NCBI GenBank assembly: GCA_031283105.1
Contig: JAITCL010000014.1
Coordinates: 1-50,809 of the forward strand
Reading direction: 5' to 3'
DNA length: 50,809 nucleotides
From: Treponema sp.
Lineage (GTDB): Bacteria; Spirochaetota; Spirochaetia; Treponematales; Breznakiellaceae
Under the pieces are notes generated by a model. It was not told where the DNA came from. It searched no databases and was given only the letters and a program-made list of their open reading frames with translations. The position numbers were made by a program, and so were the translations under genes. Shown here one piece after another: positions 41,290 to 49,849 of the stretch. How positions within the stretch are numbered: the first letter of the stretch is position 1; each line of letters opens with the position of its first letter.

Positions 41290-42476
41290 TCATCCTCCTG
41301 GCGGCGTATTAGCAGGATAAGGCCGTTCAGGATAAGAACCATCACCAGCAGCACTATTCCTATGGCAAAGAGCATCTGCGAATGTCTGCCTTCGGCGTAA
41401 CCCATTTCCAGGGCAATGGTGGCGGTAAGGGTTCTTACCCCTTCCAGAGGAGTTTTAATTAATTGCACCGAATTTCCCGCTACCAGAATAACCGCCATAG
41501 TTTCCCCTACCGCGCGGGAAAATCCCAGTATAATTCCTGCCAGCACTCCTGATCGCGCGTGAGGTAAAACCACATGAAGCGCGGTCTGCATTTTGCTTGC
41601 GCCCATAGCCAATGACGCCTCACGCCGCGACCGGGGAACCGCTTGCAGGCTTTTTTCCGATACGGCGATAATCGTGGGAAGAATCATAATGGTCAGAACC
41701 AGCATCGCCGAAAGGAGGCTGTTGCCGGATGGAATCGTAAATATTTTTTTAACCAGCGGCACAATAACCATGAGGCCGAAAAAGCCGTACACCACCGACG
41801 GAATGCCCGCCAATAATTCTACGCCGCTGCGAAAAATACTTGTCACTTTTTTCGGCAGAAACTCCGCCATAAAAAGGGCGCAGAGGATCGCCACGGGAAC
41901 GCCCAGCAGCAATGCCCCGAAACAGACAAAGACAGTGCCCAAAATCATGGGAAAAATGCCGTATTTTTTTTGATAGGCGGGCAGCCATTCCATGCCGCCC
42001 AAAAAACTAAAGAAGTTATAGGGAGGTTCCGGCAATATAATGTGTATTTTTTGGGTAAGGCCGGCCATGATTCCGGGATAACTTACGGAGCAGGTATACG
42101 CGTCGGGGAAAGTCACCGTTCCTTCACCCGCCTCAATGGGGCGCAACAGGCTTGTCCTTCCTTTCTTCTGCGGCGCAAGGCGAAAGTCCAGCGACTGTTC
42201 TTCGCCCTGGTTAACAAATTGTACGGAAACGGTTTGAGTATCCCAGGGCAGTTCAATAAAGCCTTCCGGGTTTTCATAAACCTGACCGTTAACGGTAATA
42301 TGATCAAACCGTTCGATAACCAGGCGCAGATTATGAGCGCCGGGAAATAAAAAAGGTTGCGCGCCCTGAATAAATATAAATAGCACAATGGCCCCCAGGG
42401 CGGCAACTCCCGTAAAGGAGAAAGCCCTGAAGAGCCATGCAAAAATAATATCAGTTACACGCCGCGGAATCATCAC
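41286..42476 (-). CDS. pstC: Phosphate ABC transporter permease PstC with periplasmic insertion
   Basis: A 396-residue permease, about 75 longer than the E. coli protein. The extra length is a hydrophilic, beta-rich segment (about 40-145) between the first and second membrane helices, facing the periplasm. The C-terminal 240 residues are standard, with the Ser-Leu-Ala-Met-Gly-Ala-Ser-Lys coupling loop. The start is GTG at 42476 or ATG at 42473, directly after pstS, without a clear ribosome site. Confidence 0.9.
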   Translation of the reverse strand: MMIPRRVTDIIFAWLFRAFSFTGVAALGAIVLFIFIQGAQPFLFPGAHNLRLVIERFDHITVNGQVYENPEGFIELPWDTQTVSVQFVNQGEEQSLDFRLAPQKKGRTSLLRPIEAGEGTVTFPDAYTCSVSYPGIMAGLTQKIHIILPEPPYNFFSFLGGMEWLPAYQKKYGIFPMILGTVFVCFGALLLGVPVAILCALFMAEFLPKKVTSIFRSGVELLAGIPSVVYGFFGLMVIVPLVKKIFTIPSGNSLLSAMLVLTIMILPTIIAVSEKSLQAVPRSRREASLAMGASKMQTALHVVLPHARSGVLAGIILGFSRAVGETMAVILVAGNSVQLIKTPLEGVRTLTATIALEMGYAEGRHSQMLFAIGIVLLVMVLILNGLILLIRRQEDE

Positions 42477-42478
42477 TG

Positions 42479-43321
42479 TTATTTCACGCTGATCCAGTTT
42501 TTCTTGACAATGGTCTGGCCTGCGCCGCCCATAATCCAGTCCACAAAAGCCTTTGTTTCAGTGTTGAGGGGAACGCCCTTTCTGGTTACCAGAATGAAGG
42601 GCCGGGCGATTTTATAGGAACCGGATACTACATTGGCGGTACTCGGAGCAACGCCGCCGACATTCAGAGGCTTAATGGTGGTATCCAGAGAACCGAGCGA
42701 GATATAACCGATTGCGTCGGCATTGCGGGACACTTCGGCCTTGATTGCGCCGGTACCGTCAAATTCAATGGCGCCTTTAACCAGTTGATCCTGAAACTTG
42801 AGTAATTCCTCAAAAGCGCCCCGCGTCCCCGAACCGGGTTCCCGTGACACCACGGCAATACCGCCGGTTTTACCGCCTGCTGAAGCGCCAAGCTGTTCCC
42901 AGCGGGAAATTTTTCCGGTATAAATATCTTTGATTTGATCCATGCTCAGGCTGGCAATGGGGTTGGCGTTATTCAGGATAACGGCGATGCCGTCAATGGC
43001 GATGATAAGAGCCTCCAGCCCCGTCCCGATTTCCGCGGGGGTCAGTTCCCGGCTGGACATTCCCAGCTCATAAGTTCCCGCCGCGGCGCCCTTGATCCCG
43101 TCGCCGGAACCGGTAGCGCTAATGGTAAATTTCACGTTGCTGCGCGCCTTTTCATAATCCGCGATAAGCATTTCCATCAGGAGATTTACCGAAGTGGAAC
43201 CGCCTACGGCAATAGTGTACGCCGTCGCCGCCGGTTTTGAAGCCGCCTCATTTCCGCCGCCCGCAAAGGCAAAGCCCGCAGTCAGAACAAGTATTGAAAA
43301 CATGCACAAAGATTTCTTCAT
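42479..43321 (-). CDS. pstS: Phosphate-binding protein PstS
   Basis: A 280-residue periplasmic phosphate-binding protein. The signal peptide ends at Phe-Ala-Phe-Ala with cleavage before Gly-Gly-Gly-Asn-Glu near 21; no lipobox Cys is present. Binding motifs include Gly-Ser-Thr-Ser-Val near 38, Gly-Ser-Gly-Asp-Gly-Ile and Ser-Arg-Glu-Pro-Gly-Ser-Gly-Thr-Arg near 167. The frame is open further upstream, but AAGGAG before the ATG at 43321 and the signal peptide fix the start. First gene of pstSCAB-phoU-phoB-phoR. Confidence 0.93.
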   Translation of the reverse strand: MKKSLCMFSILVLTAGFAFAGGGNEAASKPAATAYTIAVGGSTSVNLLMEMLIADYEKARSNVKFTISATGSGDGIKGAAAGTYELGMSSRELTPAEIGTGLEALIIAIDGIAVILNNANPIASLSMDQIKDIYTGKISRWEQLGASAGGKTGGIAVVSREPGSGTRGAFEELLKFQDQLVKGAIEFDGTGAIKAEVSRNADAIGYISLGSLDTTIKPLNVGGVAPSTANVVSGSYKIARPFILVTRKGVPLNTETKAFVDWIMGGAGQTIVKKNWISVK

Positions 43322-43388
43322 TGGTTTACTCCTTAAAAAAAAGATGTTCAAAAATTGCCGTTTCATTATGAATGAATGATGATTCAAT

Positions 43389-43406
43389 TGTTAAAATTTG
43401 GTTAAA
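43389..43406 (-). promoter_or_regulatory. Candidate PhoB-binding direct repeat upstream of pstS
   Basis: On the minus strand TTTAACC and TTTAACA are repeated with an exact 11-base period (43400-43406 and 43389-43395). CATAAT (43365-43370) lies downstream as a -10, so the repeat would take the place of the -35, as in Pho-type promoters. A further TTAACT lies at 43416-43422 but off phase. Confidence 0.55.
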
Positions 43407-43457
43407 TTTTCTATTAGTTAATTATTCATTTACTCCATTAAAAATTTATTAAGTTAC

Positions 43458-43485
43458 TTGCCATCCCGGTAATCAACTGTATAGT
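43458..43485 (+). promoter_or_regulatory. Promoter of the outer-membrane protein gene
   Basis: TTGCCA (43458-43463), 16 bases, TATAGT (43480-43485). The leader of about 65 bases holds GGAAAGG/CCTTTCC (43503-43538) before AGGAGG and the ATG. Confidence 0.5.
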
Positions 43486-43556
43486 GATAAGCAAAATTTG
43501 CAGGAAAGGAATCCGGCGGCCGTAGGCTGCGCCTTTCCGGGAAACCAGGAGGACTT

Positions 43557-44879
43557 ATGAAAAGAATAATTGTTATTGCTGCATTGATTGCGGCCATGTC
43601 CGGCGCTGTATACGCGCAGGAGCTGAAATTTGACGGTTATCTGAACAGCGGCATGGGATTCGTGTCTGATAACAATAAAGATCACGATTCCTATTTGAAA
43701 ATCTTTGGCGTTGATTCCGAATCAAATGGTTACCGGTTCCGGCTGAACGGTTCCTATACCAACGAAACCAAAAACGCCGGCGCCCGGTTCCGTCTGCAGG
43801 GCCAGCGCAGAATAGACCAGTCAGGGTATCTTTCCATGCCGTATCTGTACGGTTGGTTAGGCTTTGTGGATAACATGGTAACCATTACCGGCGGTCTGGT
43901 GGATGACGGCACCTGGACAAGCGCCGATTGGTGGTGGAATGACGATACGGGCGAAGGCCTCGGCGTACTGGTCAAGGCGGAGCCGGTGAAGGGTTTGATT
44001 TTTGGGGTTGGCGCGTATATCATCAGCCAGCAGGGCAGCGGCGGCAATAACTGGCTGCAGTTTACGCCCATTACCGCCGAAACAACAGAAGACGGCGACA
44101 CTATCTATACTTCCGGCGCTAACCGCCTGCCCAATTTCGGTGAAATCATGCTGAAGACTGAAGATGTAAAATATACCTTCAACGCCGCTTATACCATGCC
44201 CGATACTTTCCGCCTGAGCGCTATTTTCCGCAGCAAAAACAAAGCCGGATGGACCGGCACCCGCTATATAGAGGGTGATGACTATACCTATGAGGGACGG
44301 GAGGAGTCCATGTTCCTGCAGGCCGAATTCCGCGTTCTGGCGGTAAATAATCTTACCGCGGTTGTGGTGGGCTGTTTTGATAAACTTGAGAATTTTGATA
44401 AAAGCGGAAACATGGTGTTTTCCGAAACCTTTGGTTACAAGTTCGACAACCTCAATGTCGGGCTTAACGCGGTACAATTTTTGTATAACCGGGTAGATGC
44501 CAATGACGATAAGGTCGACTATAACCCCGGTCTGCTTTTTAACCCCTGGGTATCGTATACCATTGACAAGATAGTACCGCGGCTGGATCTGGTGTACTTC
44601 ATGGGAGGCCGCAGCAAGATGTCCAATGGAAACAACCAGTGGGAACGGAGAGGTTTTGTAAATGCCGCAAAGGCAAAAGACGCGGAGGATGATTATTCAG
44701 TACTCAGCGCCAGACCCTCGGTTAAGTTCAATGTGGACAACAAAACTTTCCTTGAAATCGGCGACATGATCAATTACGATATGGCCGTCAAAGACGGCGC
44801 CTATAAAGACTCAGGCGATCTTAAGAAAAAATCGCTGTTCACCAATGTATTTTACGTTGACGTGAAGTTCAGTTTCTAG
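43557..44879 (+). CDS. Predicted outer-membrane beta-barrel protein (porin candidate)
   Basis: A 440-residue exported protein. The signal peptide is cut after Val-Tyr-Ala (about 20), leaving Gln-Glu-Leu-Lys-Phe-Asp-Gly-Tyr-Leu. The mature part is a run of amphipathic beta strands, and the protein ends Val-Asp-Val-Lys-Phe-Ser-Phe, the terminal aromatic signature of outer-membrane barrels. I do not recognise a closer family. It is divergent from pstS across 235 bases, which suggests control by the same phosphate signal and a role in phosphate passage; this is an inference. A strong terminator follows. Confidence 0.75.
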   Translation: MKRIIVIAALIAAMSGAVYAQELKFDGYLNSGMGFVSDNNKDHDSYLKIFGVDSESNGYRFRLNGSYTNETKNAGARFRLQGQRRIDQSGYLSMPYLYGWLGFVDNMVTITGGLVDDGTWTSADWWWNDDTGEGLGVLVKAEPVKGLIFGVGAYIISQQGSGGNNWLQFTPITAETTEDGDTIYTSGANRLPNFGEIMLKTEDVKYTFNAAYTMPDTFRLSAIFRSKNKAGWTGTRYIEGDDYTYEGREESMFLQAEFRVLAVNNLTAVVVGCFDKLENFDKSGNMVFSETFGYKFDNLNVGLNAVQFLYNRVDANDDKVDYNPGLLFNPWVSYTIDKIVPRLDLVYFMGGRSKMSNGNNQWERRGFVNAAKAKDAEDDYSVLSARPSVKFNVDNKTFLEIGDMINYDMAVKDGAYKDSGDLKKKSLFTNVFYVDVKFSF

Positions 44880-44910
44880 AGAGGAAAGAATAACAAATAA
44901 CAGGAAACAA

Positions 44911-44953
44911 AGAGCAAAGTTAAGACATCATTTTTATTTGCTCTTTTTTTCTC
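44911..44953 (+). terminator. Rho-independent terminator after the outer-membrane protein gene
   Basis: AGAGCAAA (44911-44918) pairs with TTTGCTCT (44937-44944), followed by a run of T. Confidence 0.8.
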
Positions 44954-45351
44954 TCCTACGTTACCGGTAGCGTACAATGTCGCCTAACGACACTACGAGA
45001 TTCCGGTGACAGGCGCCATGTGCGCCATTGGTGGTAGACGGCGCGGAAAAAGCGGGTAATGTTGTCCCTCCGTTTGCCGGCGGTACGCATGAGGTTGAGG
45101 TAACGCTGGGGTAAAAGAATGAAGAAATTCACCACGGAGGATACCTGCCTGTGCAGGCAGGCGGAGAACACGGAGGAAGAGGACAAGGGTAGAACACGAA
45201 TGAAACCAAAACCTTTCGTATCGGTGTCAGGCGCCATGTGCGCCATTTCAGGGTACCCTTCGACAAGCTCAGGGTACCCCTTGTCGAAGTGCGGTCACTG
45301 AGCCTGTCGAAGTGACCGAGGCAAAAACGGCGTCAGTCATTCCGCGCCGCC
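44954..45351. repeat. Gene-free stretch of mixed intergenic repeats
   Basis: A 25-base word containing CAGGCGCCATGTGCGCC occurs twice in direct orientation (45005-45029 and 45223-45247) with one difference. Between them lie CACGGAGG words and a perfect CCTGCCT/AGGCAGG hairpin (45144-45161). TTCGACAAG/CTTGTCGAA (45259-45288) and a further CTGTCGAAG word follow, a type of repeat seen in many bacterial genomes. A short minus-strand frame crosses the stretch but gives low-complexity peptide, and I do not call a gene. Confidence 0.6.
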
Positions 45352-47598
45352 CTATTGTTTTTTCCATGTGCCATTACCGTTCCAGTTGTCATCACCACTG
45401 CTTTTATCTTCAAAAATTTTGAGCTTTCCCCCGCCTATTTTAATCCATATTTTCTTCGATTTGTCTGTATCGGTAATCCAATCAGTCTCTGTGTCTGGTA
45501 ACATTGTAAAATAATTGCCGGATACCTTGGTAAGTTTCCAGGTATACGATTGATTGCTGGCTTTCAGGGTATTTGCGGTAAAGGTTAATGTATTGTCAAA
45601 TTTATCCCTTTTCCATGTTCCCATAAATTGAGAAGGAAAAGAAACATAACTCCATACCTCGCCGTCGTGATATGTACCTGCCTTCCGGCCATTTTCATTG
45701 TAAAAGTTTATAAAACCCCATGAATCCTGCGCCATATCCACATTTGCTCCTATGGTAATAGTGCGCCAATAACCAAACGCTTTCTCGCCGATAGAAGTAA
45801 CTCTATTGGGGATGTTAATGGTGTTAAAAATACCCTGACCGTCAATGGCCTTCCAAAACGCTCCTGCGCCGATGGAGGTAACACCATTACCACCTTTTAT
45901 ACTGATTAAACTATTGTTGGCAAACGCTTCCCTGCCGATGTATATAACACTGTCGGGGATGGATACTCTGTCCAAATCCAATCCGGCAAATGCACTGTTA
46001 CCAATGAAGACAACCGGATCGCCCCAAATAATATTGGGAATATTGAGCTCTTTCACATTGCGATACGTAGGAACATTCCTATAATAATCCATACCAGTAT
46101 ACCTAGTACCAGTAACAGCAATTTCTGCTTTTCTGGCGGCATCATTCGCAAATCCCTGTATTGCGCCTTTAGCAAACCGCCATTGGTTATACCTGTCAAC
46201 TTCTTCTCTCGTAATCGTCCGTATTTGCAGAACCCCGTTTCTTGCCGCGGTTTCGGCATCGGCTCCGTTTACCGTAGTAATCCGTATGGTCATGCTGTCG
46301 CTTATATCATTTGCGTTGACATTTTGGAAAGTCAGGGTTTTCCTTTCATCTGCGTCAACATTGACCGTGGGGCGGCCGCTCCAGTTTAGTCCCCAGGAGC
46401 CTCCCGTCTGTAAAGTCTGCCTGCCTATTACCTTGTTCTGGCTATTCAATAGTTCAAAAACTACCGCGAAGTTCTGTCTTCGTCCCGCAAAAGCATTCAG
46501 GTTGGTTACGCCCTGCCGGGGCCAGCTTGCCAGCCCCCAGGTATCTTTTCTTGTGGTGGCGTCCAGACCGTTATACACCGCCTGGAGCGCGCGTTCTATC
46601 GAAACCGTCCAAATGCCGCTGCCGTGCAGATGAGTCTCTATGCTCAGGGCTACGCTTTCATTCTGATAATTCACCGCTCCCTGTTTAATTTCGCCCGAAA
46701 TATAAAACAGGGTATAGGGCATGGACTCTGTCCGGTTGAAACTGTCAAAATACTGTTCCGTTTCCGTAAGCCGCGTTACCCAGTCCTTGCGCCATGCTAT
46801 ATCGTTGCGGACATTATCGCCGATGTTGCCGCTGGAAATATTGGCGTTCAGTATCGAAGAGCGGTTTGCCGCTTCCATCAGGGATGGGTCGTAGGCGGCG
46901 GCCTGAAAATAATAGCTCAATGCCGCAACTTCGGTTCCCTGCTTCTGGGCGGTAATGCCCCGCGCAAGGGCGGTTTGGGCGCTTACATGATTATCCTTCG
47001 CCGCTCCGGCAAGTTCTTCCCGCGTTTGCGCCGTAAGCGTTACGCCCATTTTTTGGAGCAAATCAAGCGAAGCCCGCCGTATGCCGGTCAGGTTGTCCAA
47101 TTCCGCAAAAGTTAAAGTTCCCGAATACGACGCCGTTGTCATTTTATCGGCGGTTTTGGTAATTTGTATCTGAAGGGCATAACCTGTTGCCGTTCTGGTT
47201 ATGTTTCCGCCCATGATATGCGTTGTCGGGGTTAAGTGTCCCAAATCAAGCCCCGCTTTTGCATTGTCATCATAATAACCCGAAAAAAGTTCGGCGTACT
47301 GCTCGTCAAGGCGTTCCCGGTCCAGTACGGAAATGGCGGAAAAACCTGAAAAGTTACTGACAAATTCACCTTGTACCAATGCGGGCAGATAGCCCTGATT
47401 TTTCTCGAGACCGGTTGCTTTTGGAGCAAGAATGGCAATGCTCATTTCTTTTCCTCCGGTTCCCGTCCAGTACAGGGAGGCAGGTGGAGATGAGGATTGT
47501 GGCGGTTCGCTTTGTGTCTGTTTTTTTTCTTTTCCCGCTGCCCAGCATACAGATGACAGTAACAGGAAAAATAAGGCAATTCCCCAAAACTTGTTCAT
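45352..47598 (-). CDS. Large secreted protein with CsgG/LpoB-like N-terminus and BspA-type leucine-rich repeats
   Basis: 748 residues. The signal peptide is cut near Cys-Trp-Ala-Ala (about 21), followed by a Gln/Ser/Pro-rich linker. Residues about 52-190 resemble the CsgG/LpoB fold (Ser-Ile-Ala-Ile-Leu, then Val-Leu-Asp-Arg-Glu-Arg-Leu). Helical, TPR-like sequence follows at 205-250. A region around 535-650 has BspA/LRR_5 repeats: Ile-Gly-Asn-Ser-Ala-Phe-Ala, Ile-Pro-Asp-Ser-Val-x-x-Ile-Gly-x-x-Ala-Phe, Ser-Ile-Gly-Glu-Lys-Ala-Phe. The last 90 residues have a lipocalin-like strand pattern (Gly-Thr-Trp-Lys-Arg). AAAAGGAG precedes the ATG. BspA-type repeats often mediate adhesion. Confidence 0.8.
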   Translation of the reverse strand: MNKFWGIALFFLLLSSVCWAAGKEKKQTQSEPPQSSSPPASLYWTGTGGKEMSIAILAPKATGLEKNQGYLPALVQGEFVSNFSGFSAISVLDRERLDEQYAELFSGYYDDNAKAGLDLGHLTPTTHIMGGNITRTATGYALQIQITKTADKMTTASYSGTLTFAELDNLTGIRRASLDLLQKMGVTLTAQTREELAGAAKDNHVSAQTALARGITAQKQGTEVAALSYYFQAAAYDPSLMEAANRSSILNANISSGNIGDNVRNDIAWRKDWVTRLTETEQYFDSFNRTESMPYTLFYISGEIKQGAVNYQNESVALSIETHLHGSGIWTVSIERALQAVYNGLDATTRKDTWGLASWPRQGVTNLNAFAGRRQNFAVVFELLNSQNKVIGRQTLQTGGSWGLNWSGRPTVNVDADERKTLTFQNVNANDISDSMTIRITTVNGADAETAARNGVLQIRTITREEVDRYNQWRFAKGAIQGFANDAARKAEIAVTGTRYTGMDYYRNVPTYRNVKELNIPNIIWGDPVVFIGNSAFAGLDLDRVSIPDSVIYIGREAFANNSLISIKGGNGVTSIGAGAFWKAIDGQGIFNTINIPNRVTSIGEKAFGYWRTITIGANVDMAQDSWGFINFYNENGRKAGTYHDGEVWSYVSFPSQFMGTWKRDKFDNTLTFTANTLKASNQSYTWKLTKVSGNYFTMLPDTETDWITDTDKSKKIWIKIGGGKLKIFEDKSSGDDNWNGNGTWKKQ

Positions 47599-47632
47599 GT
47601 TGTGACTCCTTTTTCCGCTTATAGTAACATAT

Positions 47633-47661
47633 ATTATATGTTATTACAAGTAACTTGTCAA
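47633..47661 (-). promoter_or_regulatory. Consensus promoter overlapped by an ACAAGTAACTTGT palindrome
   Basis: On the minus strand TTGACA (47656-47661), 17 bases, TATAAT (47633-47638), a perfect sigma-70 consensus. A 13-base palindrome ACAAGTAACTTGT (47646-47658) overlaps its -35 and spacer, well placed for repression. The divergent XRE gene has TATAGT at 47680-47685. Confidence 0.75.
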
Positions 47662-47687
47662 CACATGGTTACAACTTACTATAGTAC

Positions 47688-48038
47688 ATGATGATTAATA
47701 ATCCCCCCGAAATTCGTACCATTTTAGCCAAAAACCTCAAAGAACAACGTAAAAAATTGGGATTATCGCAGGAAAAATTTGCCGAAATATCCGGCTTGTC
47801 CATACAAACCATTAATGATATAGAAGGCGGTCGTAAATGGGTAAGCGACAAAACAATGACCAAAATTTCATCAGCCCTGAACATTGAATGTTATCAATTA
47901 TTACAGCCTAAATTGACTTTGAAGAACAAGAAGGAAATAAATTCAACTCAACAACTATGGGGATTAATGAAGACCCTCAAAAAAAACGTAGACTCTCAAA
48001 TAGTAACCCATTTCACCGAATACCTGAAACGAAAATAG
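47688..48038 (+). CDS. XRE-family HTH transcriptional regulator
   Basis: A 116-residue DNA-binding protein with a Cro/C1-type helix-turn-helix at about 8-70 (Gln-Arg-Lys-Lys-Leu-Gly-Leu-Ser-Gln-Glu-Lys-Phe-Ala, Gln-Thr-Ile-Asn-Asp-Ile-Glu-Gly-Gly). It is paralogous to the regulator at 1343. The start is ATG at 47688 or 47691; TATAGT (47680-47685) ends five bases before the second and there is no Shine-Dalgarno. It is divergent from the large secreted protein gene and probably represses it. Confidence 0.8.
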   Translation: MMINNPPEIRTILAKNLKEQRKKLGLSQEKFAEISGLSIQTINDIEGGRKWVSDKTMTKISSALNIECYQLLQPKLTLKNKKEINSTQQLWGLMKTLKKNVDSQIVTHFTEYLKRK

Positions 48039-48132
48039 GGGGCGCGGAGTGACGCCCAGTGTCAGGCACTCCAGCACCTAAATCGAATCGGTGACAGTCA
48101 CTTTTTGGCAGGACTGAAAAAACGGGGTATGG

Positions 48133-48167
48133 TTGATTAAACTGTTTACTTTTATTACGATACCAAT
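48133..48167 (+). promoter_or_regulatory. Promoter of the TauE/SafE gene, leaderless geometry
   Basis: TTGATT (48133-48138), 17 bases, TACGAT (48156-48161), six bases, ATG at 48168. No Shine-Dalgarno. Confidence 0.4.
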
Positions 48168-49280
48168 ATGATAAAGTCAAAATATTTCCGCTCCCCGTGG
48201 CTGGAGTTGATAATAATGCTGACCGCGGTAGTGTTTTCATTTATTGGGCTTTCAATAATTTCTTACCTGTCTCAATTGCCTGTTTCGGACGGGATGAGCT
48301 ATGGCGCGATAGCGCTCTGGCTGCTGGCTTTCTTCTTTATCAGCTTCTCAATAGCGATGGTAGCTGTTATCGCCGGGATTGGCGGCGGCATTATTTTTAC
48401 GCCGGTAATGATGGCTTTTACGCCGGTCAATAGCGTGGTTATCCGCGCGACCGGGCTTATTGTCGCAATGTTCAGCGGGCTTATTTCAACCGGAATCTTT
48501 TTGAAAAAAGGCATGGGGAATTTCAAAATGTGCCTCACCCTTACGGTAAGCCAGGGTATAGGGGCGCTTATCGGCGCACAGTGCGCCATAGTCACTGCCA
48601 ATATGTTTGGGGATACCGGAGAAGGTATGATACGTGTTTTTCTGGGAGGCATTCTTCTGCTGGTCGCCGGCAATTTCTTCACGGGCGGTAAAGGGCTTGA
48701 ATGGCCGAATATAGGTAATGTTGACGCCGTCACCAAATGGATGGGGCTTGAGCATACATACTACGAGGAGTCGGAAGACAAAGTATACTCTTATAAAATT
48801 ACCCGAATCCTTTTGGGTCTGGCGCTTGTGCTCTTCGTCGGATTTCTGGGCGGATTTTTCGGGATGGGCGCGGGCTGGGCAATCACGCCTGTTCAAAACC
48901 TCGCCCTTGGCGTTCCGCTCAAAGTGGCGGCTGCCAACAGCGGCATCATTTTGGGGATGGTGGACTGCGTTGCCGTGTGGCCGTATATGCTGGCCGGCGG
49001 TATTATTCCCTTGTTTGTACTGCCCTGGCTTTCGGGACAGGTAATCGGCGGTTATCTGGGAGCTTTTGCGCTTGTTAAGGCAAAGGTTACAGTAGTACGT
49101 TTTATACTAATTGGGATAATGGTTTTCACTAGTTTCGGGCTTATAACCGAAGGGCTTGCAAAACTCTATTTTATCCGCAAAGTGCCAGGCCATGTTTCAC
49201 TTGCCGTATTTCTGATTGTTATGGTGGTTGACGCTTTTTTATTATTCAACGCGCAAAGAAAAGAAAAGGGGAGGAAATAA
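48168..49280 (+). CDS. TauE/SafE-family membrane permease
   Basis: A 370-residue inner-membrane protein with eight to nine transmembrane segments in two related halves. Each half has the family's glycine-rich loop: Ile-Ala-Gly-Ile-Gly-Gly-Gly-Ile-Ile-Phe-Thr-Pro near 65 and Gly-Gly-Phe-Phe-Gly-Met-Gly-Ala-Gly-Trp near 230. The family exports sulfite, sulfoacetate and related anions in some bacteria; the substrate here is unknown. A cytoplasmic loop of about 50 residues separates the halves. The small membrane gene that follows starts two bases after the stop. Confidence 0.88.
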   Translation: MIKSKYFRSPWLELIIMLTAVVFSFIGLSIISYLSQLPVSDGMSYGAIALWLLAFFFISFSIAMVAVIAGIGGGIIFTPVMMAFTPVNSVVIRATGLIVAMFSGLISTGIFLKKGMGNFKMCLTLTVSQGIGALIGAQCAIVTANMFGDTGEGMIRVFLGGILLLVAGNFFTGGKGLEWPNIGNVDAVTKWMGLEHTYYEESEDKVYSYKITRILLGLALVLFVGFLGGFFGMGAGWAITPVQNLALGVPLKVAAANSGIILGMVDCVAVWPYMLAGGIIPLFVLPWLSGQVIGGYLGAFALVKAKVTVVRFILIGIMVFTSFGLITEGLAKLYFIRKVPGHVSLAVFLIVMVVDAFLLFNAQRKEKGRK

Positions 49281-49282
49281 GC

Positions 49283-49720
49283 ATGGACGGAAAGCGGCCT
49301 GAGACAGATAAAAATCAATTATTTTACGGGAAAACAGTTTACTGGATAACCATCGCGTCCTGTCTTGTCTCTTTGCTCGCTATGATTCTTATCCTTGCGT
49401 TCCCCGGCGGCAATATATTGGACCCCATCGCGGTTTTCGACGCCGTCTTTAACGGGAAGAAACCCGCTGAGATATGGAACGCCGCCGGCGTTCCCTTCAA
49501 ATACGGCGATTTTTGGAAGTTGTTCATAAGAGGCTTGTTTACCCCTGACGGGCTTGCCACTTTCGGCATAACGCTCGGATGCAGCGTTACGTTGTGGGCG
49601 CTCATCCCCACGGTCTGGCAGTTCACAAAAAAGAAAGAATACTTCTACGTGTTTGTTTCGATATTTATCATGGCGCTGATCGTCCTTGCGATGTCCGGCC
49701 TTGTCAATATGGCTGGGTGA
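49283..49720 (+). CDS. Small membrane protein, DUF1634-like partner of TauE/SafE
   Basis: A 145-residue protein with three hydrophobic segments (about 18-40, 88-108, 118-142). DUF1634 proteins are usually encoded beside TauE/SafE permeases, and size and position fit, though the match is from topology and context more than a clear motif. It is translated with the permease: AGGAAATAAGC lies before the ATG. Confidence 0.65.
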   Translation: MDGKRPETDKNQLFYGKTVYWITIASCLVSLLAMILILAFPGGNILDPIAVFDAVFNGKKPAEIWNAAGVPFKYGDFWKLFIRGLFTPDGLATFGITLGCSVTLWALIPTVWQFTKKKEYFYVFVSIFIMALIVLAMSGLVNMAG

Positions 49721-49849
49721 CAGAAGATGGGTTATAGAAGAATTTACCACTAATAAACACGAATAGTACGAATAACACAAATGAAGAGTAAGAGATTTTA
49801 CCACGAACCTCACGAACCAACACGAACTACTGATTAGCTATTCTGTCGT
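49721..49849. repeat. Gene-free stretch with CACGAA/ACGAAT words
   Basis: Holds short repeats of AACACGAATAGTACGAAT type and then ACCACGAACC, CACGAACC and CACGAAC (49799-49827), the same words that form the foldback at 29162-29242, here without a second arm. Confidence 0.45.

Noticed and set aside
44956-45301. Short frames on both strands after the outer-membrane protein gene
   Set aside because: They run through repeated words and hairpins, have no convincing start signals and give no recognisable protein.
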